A DNA stretch of 64,000 nt from Ditylenchus dipsaci (Eukaryota > Nematoda > Chromadorea > Rhabditida > Anguinidae), in NCBI GenBank assembly GCA_004194705.1, contig SADC01000351.1, forward strand, positions 41,524 to 105,523. The letters run 5' to 3'. Of this stretch, positions 9,630 to 22,200 are shown one piece after another (the stretch's first letter is position 1; each line of letters starts with the position of its first letter). A program made the translations under genes and the position numbers. The notes beneath the pieces are model-generated. The model ran no database searches and was not told where the DNA came from. It saw only the letters and a list, made by a program, of their open reading frames with translations.

Positions 9630-12222
9630 TTCTTTATAGTGATTATTGAGCCAGTTGATATCTTGTGTGGAGAGACGAAAAAATTTAAATAAAAGACATT
9701 TGTCATCAGAAAGCTCCAGTTTATACAGGTTTAGAATAAGTTATAGTGTACAGTTGACGCTCGATATAACGTCCCTCAAGGGACTGGCCAGAATGGAACG
9801 TTATACCGAGCGGAGGTTATATCGAGCGTCGTTTATCGAGAATACACTGTTGTAAGAGAAGGGGATTTGCGGCTGCAAATAATACCGAAATCGAATGAGG
9901 ATTTGTCCTGTGTGGAATAGTTTTGACCGAAAGCAGAGTGGGAACTAGTCGTATGATTAGCTGATTTGTGTTGTGGACCCGTCTGTGAAATGTGTAGTGA
10001 GAGATTTATTCCGTTTGTTCAGATATTAAAGCTCTATATGCATTCCGCAAAGATTGAAGAAGTGAATGGTGAGCTCGTACTGAAGTTGGACCCCGCTCTG
10101 AAGCGCCTCGTCTCGAATGATCCTGGTGCCTTGTGTGGCTGAAAACCTACGTGGAGCGCGCCTGCTGTGAATTGGAAGCCGCTGCTATACCGGACTCTGG
10201 GCAAAAGAAGTTGAGTTGCAGGTTAGTAGCTTTTAGATTTACCCGTCTCTGAAATAGGGCAGTTGACCGAAACGGAAGTGGGTGAAGTCTTGACTGTCTG
10301 TGGTGTAGAGCGTGGAGACGTTGTGACCGACTTGAAGTGTGTGACCCGTCGGTGTGATGTGCTTGCGGGTGGACCGTGCTCCTGCCTTGGTGGTGGATCT
10401 GGCGTGCCTGCTGCTCTAGAAGTCTCGCTGGTTTTTCGCTGGATGCTGCTCCTGGTCTTGCTGCCGCTGCTGGTGCCTGGATCCCCGCAACCCGTGACGA
10501 TCCACTGGCCTCTGGTTTCGAAGAAGAATGCTCCAAACTGGCCTCTGGGTTCTTTGGAATTGGACGAAGCTCGTGGTGCCTGCCTGCCGACGTGGACTCA
10601 ATGGGACCGAAGAATGCTCAAGAAGAAGAAAATACCTGTGTGGCAAATAGTCCTCTATGTGGTGTTTGTTCGTGTGTGTGTCTGTGTGACTCGGTGGCAG
10701 TCAATAAAGAAGTGACTCGTGTCTGTGTGGAAGGAGCGCTTGTAAGGCCGAAAGGCGTTTTCTTACTCTGTAGTTGCCGAAATAAGAGTTATCTCGGGAC
10801 GTTATATCGAGCAAAATGTTATTTCGAGCGTCCACTGTAGTTATAGTCTGACTTTTAATTATCATGTTTTAGCAAAGTTTTACCTTGCAGGCGAAGATGC
10901 TCTTTGAGTAGAAGCTGCTGAAGTAGTAGTGTGGTGGTGAGACGCACATGAGCCTCCAGAGCCTGTCGTTGACTGGCTAAATCGACATAGAAATAAATGC
11001 TTCTGAATATTTATGCCTGCTGTTCATTTTAAAGAATGAAAATATTCTTCAATTTGTGATAATTTTTTCATAGTGCGAAAGTTTATTATTACAATATTTG
11101 GCGCTAGTAGCGAATACCACCCCCCCCCCCCCAGAAACCGTCCTTTTAAAAATTGCTGTGACTACCCTTTAAACAACAACTTAGGCTTAGCCCTAAGCTT
11201 GGGATAGGCCAGCGTACGGAAGTTGTGATTGATAACTGTGTTACGCACTTTTTTCTGGGTTTGGGACAGGGTTGGCAGGGCGTGGCTTTTTCGGCCACAA
11301 AAAAGGATACACCCTTTTTTGCAGAATTTGCATAAAATGACACATTGTTTCAAATTTTCAAAATGTAATATACGTTTTCAAGACTTCAATAAGAGAGTAA
11401 GGAAGATCTCTTTCATCTGGTATATAGAAACATCAGATGCTCTAATAAAAACTTGAAAAAAACAAGCTATGAAAAGAAAAAACGTCTTTTTAAACAAGCC
11501 ACACCGAGGCCGAAAAAGCCACACCTTGCCAACCCTGGTCTGGGAAATAAATTTGGGTACTTTTTACTTAAGTTAAAAAGGTGAAAATCGTTGGTAGGTG
11601 GGCGTGGTGTATTCGCTACTGGGGTCGAATTTTTGTTAGCTAAGTTTTACGCAACCCATCAAATGACGCTTTTTCAGCGATTTTGATAGTTTTAAAATGC
11701 AATAGACAGAAACTCATCCATCGTATTTCGATAAAAAAGTTTGATAACAAAAAAAGCTTTAATAGGCTTAAATTTTGATTGTAAAACCTAACCAAAAGCC
11801 TTTTATAGCATTTTATGAAAAGATATTCTGAAACTTATTAGGGAGAGCAGCTCAATTCAGTTTCGGCGCTGAAATTATCCGGCAATCCGAAAAATGTCTA
11901 AAAAAAGTTTATTAAGCGGGAAAAAGTTAGCATTTCGAGATGAAAAAAGCTGATAAAAAAATATCTAAACAATCGAAAAAAATATTTTTAAGATTCCAAG
12001 TTTTTGCTTGGCAAATTGTCTAGAACGCTAAAATAACAAAATTTACCTTGTTCCAGCACTAGTCCCCACAGCCCCCACTGAATACAAAACATCTTGAATC
12101 CACTCCGGATACTTGTATCTGCAATAAAAATTAACCTAATTTCGTTATAGAATATCACAACAGGTAACTTACAAGCAACAAGGCCGAATTTTTTTGGTAT
12201 TATTAGGCAGTGGAGCAGGCAT
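9630..12222 (-). CDS. Unrecognised gene, N-terminal four exons
   Basis: Exons on the minus strand: 12222..12173 (ATG), 12118..12047, 11002..10884, 9661..9630. All have good splice sites (GTAAGT, GTAAAT, GTAAAA, GTGAGA donors; TTGCAG, TTCAG, CACAAG acceptors), and phase is consistent through all three joins. The peptide begins MPAPLPNNTKKIRPCC, continues YKYPEWIQDVLYSVGAVGTS, then a Leu/Gln-rich helix (QRQALEAHVRLTTTLLLQQ...) suited to a coiled coil, then INWLNNHYKE. No family recognised. The last exon ends in phase 0 and its successor was not found. The intron 9662-10883 contains a pogo-like element. Confidence rests on splice signals and phase, not homology. Confidence 0.5.
9749..10839. mobile_element. 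Pogo-like element with a 0.9-kb GC-rich interior
   Basis: TA-flanked ends ACAGTTGACGCTCGATATAACG and CGTTATATCGAG...CGTCCACTGT. Left-end sequence folds back on itself (9750-9853). The interior (9860-10790) is clearly more GC-rich than its surroundings and has open frames on both strands, including one of 150 codons at 10263-10715, but I recognise no transposase motif (no DDE/D, no HTH/CENP-B). It could be a decayed transposase or captured host sequence. Confidence 0.65.
11098..11630. mobile_element. MULE-like foldback element
   Basis: Left end GGCGCTAGTAGCGAATACCACCCCC and right end GGGCGTGGTGTATTCGCTACTGGGG are inverted. A second pair, CCAACCCTG/CAGGGTTGG next to GGCCGAAAAAGCCAC, also folds back. 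Non-coding. Confidence 0.65.
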
Positions 12223-12348
12223 TCTTGAAAATGAACAATTTTACAACTTTTCAGCGGTTCTATTCGAAGATATATTGTGCATAAAGCGATTTGCTGCATG
12301 TGTCAATCAAAAACTTTTATGATATTATTTTTTTTTCAATGTAAAAAC

Positions 12349-13363
12349 TAGAGATGATGATTTGACCTCGGTCGTATTTGCGGTACGGTATTTTTGATTA
12401 AAAACAATCGGTCGGTATTTCGGTACGGTATTCTTGATAAGACAATTTTCGGTCGGTATTTAGTACGGAATCGCCGAAAAATTTCGCTATAACGAACAAA
12501 ATTTCGGTATTTCTTAAAGTCCTACAATCGGAAAATTTCCGGAAGATTTTGAGGATAATTTTTTCGAAAATATCATTCCAGTAAAAAATAATAAAAAATC
12601 TGAAAAAACTAAAGGATTTTGAAAAATCAGATTATCTTGTAATAAAAAATCATCTTGTCAGGATACTGAGAAAGTCTCATATATAACACAAACTATAATC
12701 AATAATTGTAGGCTGATAACTATTGAATTTCTTGTGTAAGATACTGTTAATTTTACATTTATAGACGAACTGCTATCAAATATATTGTATCATACATGAA
12801 TTTCAGATCTATGGTCACGGATGTGGCAAACGCTGACTCAAGATGAACACCCGCTGGCCCTGATTCAGTTTTCACACCATTGACGATTGTATGTCGAAAA
12901 CTATAGAATTTATGGTTTATTATATTATATTTCTTTCTCCTGAAAGAAATTCCACAGCTATCGACGTAGAATTTCTTTTAATTTTTTGGGGAAACCATTT
13001 TTATGGAATAACGGACCCCCTCCATAACGGACAAAGAATTTGGCCGATTTGGTCAGAGTTAGTATAATTTGACCTAAATCGACGCTCTAGATAACGGACG
13101 CTCTCTATAACGGACGAAAAAGTCGGTCCCTTCGGGTCCGTTATGGAGAGCGTCGACTGTATTTCGATAATTTTTCAAATATAAAACTAAAAAAACTTGA
13201 GCGATAATGACCCTGAAAAAATACCGAAATTTCCCCAAAATATCAATATCGTTTTCGTTATTTTCGAAATGGACCGGTCGATATTTCGGTACGGTATTTT
13301 TGCCCAAAATTGGCTCGGTCGGTACGGTTTTCGGTACGGTATACCGTACCCTCATCATCTCTA
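12349..13363. mobile_element. hAT-like element built from CGGTATTTCGGTACGG words
   Basis: Inverted ends TAGAGATGATGA and TCATCATCTCTA with a perfect 8-bp duplication GTAAAAAC (12341-12348 and 13364-13371). Both ends consist of CGGTACGGTAT words. The centre carries a nested pogo-like remnant (about 13005-13161, ending AGCGTCGACTGTA). Non-coding. Confidence 0.9.
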
Positions 13364-13535
13364 GTAAAAACTGTCCTAAGAGCCAATAATTCGCACAATT
13401 CCAAACTCATAAGTTCGAAACCCAATACAGCCGGTCCTAACCCGGTCTTAGTATAATGTACATAAAAATCACTATGGATCTAAAAACGTATGCGGTCTGG
13501 CTTCGAAAAAAAAACTGAAATTAGAGAAACCTTAG

Positions 13536-13707
13536 GCCGAATCGAACTTGAGTGCCTGCGTAAACATTCATTTTGTTGTGTGTCACAAAAGCGTGGAATA
13601 AAAGCTTTATTATTATTGCAGAATATCAGATGATGGAGAACAACAACTTTGCGGTGCTAACAAAAGCAGATTTATATGATTTGCAAACAACATCCATGAA
13701 AATTTAA
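13536..13707 (+). CDS. Possible 3' terminal exons of an unrecognised gene
   Basis: A 24-nt exon 13536..13559 (acceptor ACCTTAG, donor GTAAAC) joins in phase to 13622..13707 (acceptor TTATTATTATTGCAG), giving RIELECLQYQMMENNN...TTSMKI and a stop. Upstream exons were not found. The opposite strand has a 113-codon open frame ending at 13613 followed by AATAAA, which is the alternative reading. Neither is recognised. Confidence 0.35.
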
Positions 13708-14154
13708 AATTACTCTTATTATTTATATAAATACATTTGTGCCAAAAGCAAGCTGGAAAACTTTGCTTCAAACAATACACTTCAAAGAAGCAAAAATATA
13801 AAGAAGAAAACATCAAAAGAGAAAGTCCAATGAGGGAGTGCGATTCGATTGAAAACAGAATAGCTAGGAGTAGTGGTCTTTGTTTCGCTGGCTCTGAAAA
13901 TGGTGTGTGAGTCGAACATGTGATGCAAACCATAACATTAATTTTTTCACTCAAATTTTAGATACTAATAGTAGTAATTCCAAACTTTACTATAATCAAC
14001 CCATCCTTTTATTTTGCAAAGAGTTTATATAAAGTTTGTACAACCCTGGATAGTGGCATCACTCTACAACAAAACGCCTATCAAGCTATTTTCTCCTTGG
14101 TTACAGATAGTCTTTTTTATGAGGCACATTTAGTGAAAAAAAATAAAGCATGTT
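13708..14154. other. Stretch without a supported gene
   Basis: Purine-rich on plus; mirrored by a hydrophobic minus-strand open frame (13613-13954) of a length expected by chance in AT-rich DNA. Nothing else seen. Confidence 0.3.
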
Positions 14155-14425
14155 TTACCGTATTTGCTGTAATAATCGGCCATGGCCGTTTATTTTCAAC
14201 CTCTAAAAAATCGAAAAAAAAATATTTCGATTTTGAGATTTTCGGGTGCTCAACCACAATCTGAAAAATGGAACCAGGAGGGCTCATGGTAACTAAGAAA
14301 ATGCATAAAACAGATTTGAAAAATATTGACTCTGGACTGAGATATAGGTCTCTGGGGTGGCCGTTTATTAGAGAGTGGCCGTTTAATAGAGAGTGGCCGA
14401 TTATTAGAGCAAATACGGTAACTTC
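14155..14425. mobile_element. MITE, ACCGTATTTGC family, copy 1
   Basis: Ends TTACCGTATTTGCTGTAATAA and TTATTAGAGCAAATACGGTAA are inverted. GGCCGTTTATTAGAGAG units repeat near the right end. Shares the block AAAAAATATTTCGATTTTGAGATTT with copy 2. Confidence 0.75.
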
Positions 14426-14606
14426 GGTTAAATTTTCGTCTTTTACATTTCCTTTGAATTCTCAACCAACCGTTTATTGACAATTAGTGGGATCTCTATT
14501 TTCTGTGTTGGCTATATATTTATTAGATGGAATTTAATGAACTGTTGGCTAAAACATGAAAATTCACAGGTGTGCGGAAGCCCTCGACAAAAATTTGAGA
14601 AAATTC

Positions 14607-15305
14607 GATGCATATACCCCCCCCCTGTCCCATATCAACTTTTTTTAAAAGTGTTCTAAAACACCCTATATCGACTCAAAATTGCCTCGGGAGTTCGAAA
14701 AAGACATTATTTTTAAGTTCTGGTCTAAAAAAAATTAAGTTTTGTGCACTTTTAAATTTTGACTTTTTACCTGTTTATAATGTTTATGTCACTGAGCTGG
14801 GCAAAAATAGTCTCTAAATGCATTTTTGATCAAGAGTCTTGCTCAGAATTATGTCTAAGGTAAGTGAGTGCGCATATCTCTAACCAACCATGCCCCTGTG
14901 CCCCCTTCGGGGGCGCAGAGGGCTTGGTTGCTTGGGGTTGAGATGCGCACACCCACATACCTTAGACGCAAATCACTCGAAAGTGACTCTGGATGCATGA
15001 AAATGTATGCATGCCAGAGTTTATATATACGGTAGGCCCCAGTAAACAAAAACTATGTTCAACACCTTCCTTTTTGATTAAAATTGGCCCCTTTTTGGTC
15101 CATTTCCACCCTATTACAGCCTTAAATCCCTTCAAAAATGGTCAAAATGGGCACTTTTTGGTGGTCCCAAAACTCGATTTTATTGACCAGAACTTAAAAA
15201 TAATATCTTTTTGAGCTTCTGAGGCTTATGCTTAGGTCAATATAGGGTGTTTGGGAACATATAAAAAAAAGTTGATTTAGGGGGGGGGTATATGCAAGTA
15301 GCGCC
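14607..15305. mobile_element. MULE-like foldback carrying the GC-rich hairpin module
   Basis: Left end GCATATACCCCCCCC and right end GGGGGGGGGTATATGC. Arms share AACACCCTATATCGACT/TCAATATAGGGTGTT and TTATTTTTAAGTTCTGGTC. The loop holds the hairpin module (14850-15040) with GCCCCCTTCGGGGGC at its apex. Confidence 0.75.
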
Positions 15306-15423
15306 AAGAATAATTTGACGGGGTAAAACAATTTGAGCCAAAAATAATTACATTTTTTATGATTACACTTTAGTCAAATTTTATATTTGGCCGTCCGAAT
15401 ATTTAAGAACTGCCAGGTTTGCT

Positions 15424-15692
15424 ATTACCGTATATTCTCTATTAGAAGGCCCGGCCTTCTATTTTTCAACCCTAAAAAAGTCGGAAAAAAAATATTTCGA
15501 TTTTGAGATTTTTGGGTGCCCAACTAAAATTTTAAAAGTGGAATCAGGTGAGCTCGTGCTAACTAAGAAAACGCGAAAAACAGATTTGCGAATTTCTTTT
15601 TTTATGCTGATATATAGGTCCTCAAGGGGGCCTTCTATTAGAGAGGGGCCTTCTATTAGAGAGGGGCCTTCTAATCGAGAATATACGGTATG
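15424..15692. mobile_element. MITE, ACCGTATTTGC family, copy 2
   Basis: Ends TTACCGTATATTCTC and GAGAATATACGGTA. GGGCCTTCTATTAGAGA units repeat in the right part. Flanks the foldback at 14607-15305 on the other side from copy 1. Confidence 0.75.
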
Positions 15693-16275
15693 CTTACTGT
15701 CTTGCCAATACGTTACATTTTTTTCACTTTTTTAATAAATGACGCAAATGAAGACTTTGCAACTCAAAGTTATAAAAATTTAGAAATAACCAAAAAAATC
15801 GACAAAGTCTAGAACCTCTCTATTTCCTGCTTAAGGCTGTCTTATCACATTCAGCAAAAGTCTACAAACTTCAGTGCGAAAAAAGCGTCAAGTCCATGGT
15901 GCGAAACAAATTTTATTAGGAGAATCGGCTGTGTATTGAAGATTGGTAGTAATAAACTTTTTGGTGCTAAAAACAAATAAGTTGGCACTGTTTCATAAAG
16001 AGCAACTCTAATAAATTCGGTCGGTGTGCATTTTGTTCAACCGAATATTTTGACGCGTTGCGCAACTTGATAATTGAGGAAAGACATCAAGTGCCTTGCA
16101 TTTTCTGATGGGTGGCAAAATTGGGTGGCAAAAACAGATCCCTCTAAGTGTTGTTTTTGTGCTATCAATACGTGAGTGCTATTATTTTTAATTGTGGCTT
16201 GCAAAACTGTGCAAGGTGGTTAGCTATAAACGATATTTGAAAACTAAGCAAACTAAGCAAGACTTTGTTCTCAAA

Positions 16276-16281
16276 TTTATT
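16276..16281 (-). terminator. Polyadenylation signal AATAAA of the stomatin gene
   Basis: AATAAA on the minus strand, 17 nt beyond the stop codon at 16301-16299. Confidence 0.75.
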
Positions 16282-16298
16282 TCTGTATTCCCATAGAC

Positions 16299-19200
16299 TT
16301 ACGGCTTTGGAACAGTTTTAGTGAGGAAGGAGCTGAGCAAATCAATTGGGAATGGAAATATTATAGTGGAATTCTTCTCTGCACTAAAATGCAAAAAAAT
16401 GCGAATAATTGAGTGACAAGTTCACCCACCTGATGGAACTGAGTGTTTGTAAGTAGCGCAGCTGTAGTGCCTGAGGAGATTGAGCTATTACTTCGGCAGC
16501 TTCCTAAAGTTATTTTAATAAAAAAAATTGGTATAAACTATGGCGTAGAACTCACTTTCAAGGCTCTGGAAGCTTTTTGTTCGCCTTCTGCCACAATTAC
16601 CTATAAATAAAACAAATTAACGAAAAAATTGCGGTGGTTTATTTTGGGGGAAATAAAGGGTGATTTTTTATGAACAGGCGGATGTGTTTTCACTAGGGTT
16701 GGGTGATGGAAAGTTTCCACGGAAAATTTCTGGAAACTTTCCAGAAACTTTCCGGAAAGAATTAAGATTCTTTCCAGAGCCTTAAAATTTGGAAAGATTC
16801 TTTTGGGCGCGAATTCAAATGTCTTAACATGTCCTTGTAATTGCTGTCCTCAAATTTTGGCATTTTTTATTTGCTTGTATTCAGCTCACTTTATTCTTTT
16901 GTTATATCCGCTCTTGTTGAAAGAGGGTCAGCTGCCGACCATCCCAACTGTCAACCCCCAAACTCCCGACCAATTATCAAATTCTGACTAAAATTTAACT
17001 TTTCTCTCGGGGTGAACCAGGGCAAACGCTTCAAGAATCTTTTACCTTTTTTCTCAACGCTGCGTGGCCGTGTGTGTACAAATGTAAATTTTTATAAATT
17101 TATCTAACTAACTCTAGCCTATTATTTCAAGTGAGTATGACTAAAAGGCAAATGTGTCAAATAAATTTTTGTAAACCATTTTGACCCTTTTGACTATTTG
17201 CCTGTTTTTCCCTGTTTTGGTCACTGGAGCTGGGCAAAAAGAGTCTCTATATGCATTTTATTGTCAAGAGTACTTCTCGGAATCATGTATAAGGCAGGAT
17301 TGTTAAGCGCCGGCTACCCGGCGAAGTGCCGGCTAAGCGCCGGCGCCTTAAGCGCCGGCGCTTAGCTGGCGCCGGCGCTAACTTTGAACTCGGCGGAGCG
17401 CCGGCATACCTGATTATAACATTCACATTATTTAATACTGCTTTTCAAAAAATTATTATACTCGGCGTTTATATTTAATAAAATCCGCACTGTTATTTTC
17501 CAAGCAGTGAAGTTAAAGAACAGTAAAAAAGAATGATTATTAACGGTATCCGAGATAACCACTACTTCAGCGCCCGTATAAGCGCCGGCTGAGCGCCGGC
17601 GCTAACTTTGAACCCGGCGGAGCGCCGGCTAAGCGCCGGCGCCTTAAGCGCTTTTGACATCAAACTTGTAAAAAAATTACAAAATATGGGGTAGGAAAAT
17701 AGGCTATGCACCCTGTGGTAGTTGAACCTGTGACCTAGGCGCTGTATATATAAAGGTTCCCCTTTGAAAGTATCCACATGCCCTTTCATTAACTTGCACT
17801 TTATTCTTTATGATTTTGCACTTTATGATGAGAATGATTTATTTGGCTTCGATTAATTGTTGATTTGAATATTATTATGTTATTTGTTGATGTAACAGAG
17901 GCTTTGTGCGAAAAAAATGGAAGAACTCAAGTGGGAGAATTCTAAAAGTATCTTTCCAACATTTTGGAAACTTTCTGGAAAGTTTCCGGAAACTTTCCGG
18001 AAATTTTCTGGCAAAAGATTCTTTCCGGAAAGATTACAACCCTAGTTTTCACCACAACTTTTTTGAATTCCTGCTGTTTGGCGAAATATTTTTTATTGGA
18101 AAGATCAGATCTCAGGCATGAGAATGATACCAAACTTTCTGATAACATTCCATTCAAAATAGCCAACAAGATCAACAACCAAGCAAGAACCGACACTTTT
18201 TCGAGCTCCATTTTTGAAGGCTTTTGACAGACAAGTTTTGTCAGTTTAGTCACAAAAATCGCAAGGATCTTGATTTTACCGGTCGTTTTCCGAAATTCTT
18301 CAACTTCACCATGAAGACCCACTTACCTTGATAGACGGACACTCTATTTTTAAAAACCGGTGTCCGTTTATTGAGGCCTTTATGGCAAAATTAGAAGATT
18401 ATGATAAAATGACCGGCAAAACTGAAATTCTCGCTATTTTTGTGACCAGATTGACGAATTACGTTTGACATAAGCCTTCAAATCAGGCTGAAAGGGTGTC
18501 AAACCCTGTACGGAAACTAACTCAAGTGATGTGTCTGTTTATCGAGGTTGAACTGTATGGGTAAGGCTTTATTTATGGTTAGTACAACCCGTCTTAGAGT
18601 TTTGTATTGGAATTATTTTAATTTGAGAATGAAATAACATTCAGCTTGAGTACCGCGGTCATCAGGGGTCAAAGACAAGACACAGGGGTCAAAGACAATG
18701 TTGTCATCATAGTTTTTTTTAAAAAAGAATTCTCGAACGACCATTTATATGACAGAATAATGAAAAGTTAGGAGTGTGCATTTATGAATCTTTAAATTAT
18801 TAATATTCCCTATTTTTTTTTTGAAAAAGGCATAATTGTCATAAGAAGTTAGTCATACATAAGAGAGGGTGAGGTGCAACAATAATTTACTTAAATATTA
18901 GTACCTTTGCCCTGGCCTCTCTTGCAGCCTCAGCTTCGGCGGCCCTTTAAATACAATATATATAAGTAATAGGAAGTATTGATAGCGATAATTAGACAAG
19001 ACTAACATTGCCCGTTGCAGTTGGACAGGTAAGCGGACGTCCTTCACTGAACACGATCAGATAATTATATGCCTTCTCATACAGTTCAAAAATTACCCTC
19101 GACCCTCTCGACTTTGACTCCTAAAGCAAATTAATAAATTATCAAGTTGCTAAAATCATCAAGTACCCCATGGCTCAGTTGCTTCGTCTAGAGTAGCCTA

Positions 19201-22200
19201 AACATAATTTGGTCATTTTCAGTTCATGTTTTATAGCTTTATTCTTCAAAGTATTTAGCATGGGAGCATATATCAAATATTCACAGATCCCATAATGCGC
19301 CAACTCCCCTAGTAATTATTATTGGGTAATTCTATTCTGCCCTCTAATTTCGGAAAATGTTCTCTAATTTAGGGAGAACTACCATCTTATCAAAACTTCA
19401 TTCTTGTGTCAATTTCGAATTTTTTTAGCCCCCTCCAAGAAAATTTTCGAAATTTGTTTAAATTTGATGTTAACACATGGTGTTCAATAAAAACTGCAGC
19501 ATTTTTTGAATTGCATTTTCTCAGATTCCTTTCATGTTGGAATTAACCTTTTTTTTCAAATCAAATAGTCGGGTCAATATATTCCCTCTCCGTTAATAAG
19601 TTTTTTGAGTTATTTTCAGCTAAAACTTATTTGAATTGTTGGCTGAAACCTCAAATTTTTTTGGATTTCACCGGTCAAATGTTGTAGTTTTTACTGGACA
19701 CCCTGTAAATGACCTTACTATCATTGCAAGTCATCTATAAACATTTTCCAGCAAACCTGCATTTGTAGTGATATAGCCTCACGGTCGCTGAGCATTTCAG
19801 CAAGAGTTTTAGTACCCAGAATGTTTCTCTATAAATTTAATTAAGATTTTTATAAATCTGCAGGAGTTTTTCTCTGGCATAATGTTTCTTGCAAAAATTG
19901 TATATAGTCATATTACGATTTAGTGACTAGCCACTACAGTTGGCCAGAATGTTTTTGAGTCAAAACTGAAATTCCCAAATATTTTTGTGATTTTTTTCAA
20001 TGTTTTAAAAAACGTTTGGTGTCATTGAGCACAGTATTAAATTTTGCGACAGATGAACAAAAAACATCGTGTGAAATTATTATTAACAAAAAAAAAACGT
20101 TTTTAAAGGTTAAAATTCCAATGCATCTTCTTTAGCTTCCGGTCGGAATTAGACTGGAATTTTCACTTCATAAGAGCATTTTTTTAATAATTGAGCATTT
20201 TACACAATCTTTTTCGTCCATCTAATACAGAATTTAATATTGCGTAGAATGGCACCGAAGATTATCAAAAAAAATTGCAAGAAAATTTTTTTTTCAAATT
20301 CCGGTTTTGACTCGAAAAAGTTGTGGGCCAACTCCACTAGCCACTCCTTTCAGGTTTGTGTCCGTCTAGAATCTGACACTTTTTCATCCTAATTTGAAAT
20401 TGGCTGTAGATGAAAACACCCCTTAAATTATGTGTTTACTCCAGGGCTCGGAAACGTTCTTTATTTAAAGATTTGTCCTTTATTTGAAATCCAAAATCGT
20501 TGGAATTTTGGAGATTTTAGGTCAAAATCTTTACAGAATTATACCTTGAACCATTCTCAACCATCTAAAACCAGCATGAGCAGTTTTGGGATGGGTAAGG
20601 CTTGTTTGAGATGGTTGAGAATGGTGCAGAGTGAAATTCTGAGCGATTCAGCCCATCTGACCGGAATTCCGATCTGCTCAATCGAATTTTCGCAAAAAAT
20701 TTATCCCCCTTTTAGTGAACCCTCAGAAAACGACATTCAGGGGCTTCTTGACACTCCCAGGGTGGGATTCTCAGCAATTCAAGTCAATTTTTGACTATAA
20801 AATTTGAATCCCCGCAAAATTTACTGAAAATTTTGAAGTTGAGGAGCTAAACACATAATTTGAGAGGGTGAACACATGTTTTGTTCAAAAAATGAATTTT
20901 TGGGGGTAAACACATAATTTAAGGGTTGTTTTCAATTATAGCCATTTGAAATTAGAGGTTCACCAAATCAAGTTTCTGCTTTTTTGACGAAAAAATCTTA
21001 GCATTCTTAAAAACGATAAAGAAAGCTGGAATTTATCCAATATCTGGGATCATACTATCTAAAGGTTTACCAGAGTCGTTTGAGCCAGAAGTTTAGTTGA
21101 GCGAGACGAGTCCTCCACGTTTGTCACTGAGATGGTGGCGTTAGAAATGCGAAAATATACTACTGCATCTACGGCAACTGTCACCTACATATTTTCGTAT
21201 TGATTTTGTGAATTTTAGCAAAAAGTAGGAATAATACTCACAGAGTCCTTGGACAAAATCTATAAAACCAAAAATTGTAAAAAAAACCACAAATAGGTGT
21301 AAATATACTAGAGATGTGAAATAAGAAATTTCCCGTAAAATTTCCAAAAATTGTTTTGATTTTCCGTCAGTACAGTCTACTCTCTATAAACTAGCATTCT
21401 TGGGGACCAGCCTATGGCTGCCAGTTTATTGGTATGATAGTTTGCCTAATTTCTTTGTCGACCAGCCAAATAGGGCTTTTTAAAAGTGCCGGTTTATCGA
21501 AGGGGCCAGTTTATTGAAATTCCAGTTTAACGAGAGTCGACTGTGTATATTTTGGAAAAGCAGAAATATGTTTTATTATGCCAATTAGACTTTTTTGTGC
21601 TTATCTATTACCGAGGACTAGGATGACACTAAATTGGAGTTCTGCATCAGAGTTCAAAATTTTTCATCGGGACCACAATTTAATGGGTTAATTCTATAGT
21701 TGAATTTACAGCCGTAGTTGAGTGTATTTTCTGGAAAATTTCACAACTCTAAAATATACCTCTTGAGGTGGCACTTCAAATGATAACACTCTCAAATCCA
21801 CTTTTCGGTAAGTGTCAATACATGGTATAACAAAGAAAATTCCAGGTCCTTTTGCTGAAAAAATGTTAATTTTTTTTTTTTAAACGAAAATTCCTCAAAT
21901 TTTTGAGTGATCAATTTCTTGAGTCAAATCTCGTATATGGTAAATAATTTTTTAAAAGTTTCGAGTACCGTAAATTTCACCCAAAAATAAGCTTAGTTGG
22001 AATGTCAGATCCACTTATGTCAGAATACTTATGTCAACTCCACTTATGAGATTTGTACTTTGTTTGCATAGATTTTTCTGCCAATTTTTTTAAAGTATAC
22101 CAGATTATCGATGATATGCAAATTCTTTCTGGCGTTATTTTTTTGCTCTATGGCCAAAATCAACGAATCCTTATATGACTTGCGAGCATTGAAAATAAAG

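Noticed and set aside
10263..10715. 150-codon open frame with a hydrophobic middle
   Set aside because: Lies inside a TA-flanked transposon, overlaps open frames on the other strand and in other frames, and matches no known domain; GC-richness alone explains the length.
13613..13954. 113-codon minus-strand hydrophobic open frame followed by AATAAA
   Set aside because: The AATAAA is also the complement of a good acceptor tract for the plus-strand exon; no signal peptide pattern or partner exons. Kept as the alternative to the 13536-13707 call.
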